From Pseudomonadota bacterium (GTDB lineage Bacteria > Pseudomonadota > Alphaproteobacteria > Sphingomonadales > Sphingomonadaceae), in assembly GCA_023427285.1 (NCBI GenBank), contig JAEZBH010000334.1:1-5921 (forward strand): DNA of 5,921 nucleotides, given 5' to 3'. Below are positions 5,867-5,921 of the stretch, in pieces (position 1 is the first letter of the stretch; each line of letters begins with the position of its first letter). The notes under the pieces were generated by a model. That model searched no databases, had not been told where the DNA came from, and saw only the letters and a list, made by a program, of their open reading frames with translations. Made by a program: the position numbers and the translations under genes.

Positions 5867-5921
5867 ATGGCTGTTGATGAAAAAACAGTACGTCGCATCG
5901 CGCATCTGGCCCGTATCAAGC
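5867..5921 (+). CDS. gatC: Glutamyl-/aspartyl-tRNA amidotransferase subunit C (3' part outside window)
   Basis: The first 18 codons read MAVDEKTVRRIAHLARIK, which matches the conserved start of GatC (xVDxxTVRRIAxLARI). GatC is the small subunit that holds GatA and GatB together in the amidotransferase that converts Glu-tRNA(Gln) and Asp-tRNA(Asn) to the Gln and Asn forms. GAAGGGAG (5852-5859), seven bases before the ATG, is a strong ribosome site. It is transcribed away from DUF3089-ruvX, with 226 bases between the starts. gatA and gatB probably follow beyond the window. Confidence 0.9.
   Translation, partial: MAVDEKTVRRIAHLARIK

Noticed and set aside
5702..5905. Minus-strand open frame of 67 codons overlapping the start of gatC
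   Set aside because: It crosses the gatC ribosome site and start codon, has no recognisable family features, and gatC is clear on the plus strand.

Overview
The window reads as chromosomal housekeeping DNA of a GC-rich alphaproteobacterium, probably Sphingomonadales or a close relative. The reasons are the dense overlapping genes, a pyrB plus degenerate dihydroorotase pair, a RuvX gene beside a divergent gatC, and a PEP-CTERM protein. The taxonomic call is an inference from gene content, not from a marker gene.

Layout, left to right. (1) Positions 1-51 hold the probable C-terminal tail of an unidentified plus-strand gene. (2) Positions 52-254 are a convergent gap with two inverted copies of a palindromic REP-like repeat around a strong bidirectional terminator hairpin. 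(3) pyrC-like and pyrB lie on the minus strand and overlap by ATGA. The dihydroorotase homologue has lost its HxH metal motif and other catalytic residues, so it is best read as a non-catalytic PyrC' partner of aspartate transcarbamoylase. pyrB seems to be read from a promoter so close to its ATG that the mRNA would be almost leaderless. (4) Positions 2504-2868 are a gap that turns AT-rich and carries a near-consensus sigma-54 (-24/-12) promoter pointing right. (5) A secreted PEP-CTERM protein lies on the plus strand. (6) A second convergent gap holds a second inverted pair of the same REP-like repeat. (7) ruvX and a membrane-anchored DUF3089 hydrolase-like gene lie on the minus strand, with the DUF3089 stop overlapping the ruvX GTG start. 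(8) A divergent intergenic region leads to the first 18 codons of gatC.

Together, PyrB and PyrC' would carry out the committed step of pyrimidine synthesis, with active dihydroorotase encoded elsewhere. RuvX (rRNA or DNA processing) and GatC (tRNA amidation) are housekeeping genes. The PEP-CTERM gene looks like an independently controlled accessory unit lying against the minus-strand direction of its neighbours. Its sigma-54 promoter fits the known PrsK/PrsR-RpoN control of PEP-CTERM genes in other bacteria. No CRISPR array, tRNA, rRNA, transposase or phage gene is visible. The most unusual features are the doubly degenerate PyrC', the sigma-54 promoter of the PEP-CTERM gene, and the two REPIN-like repeat pairs, one in each convergent gap.
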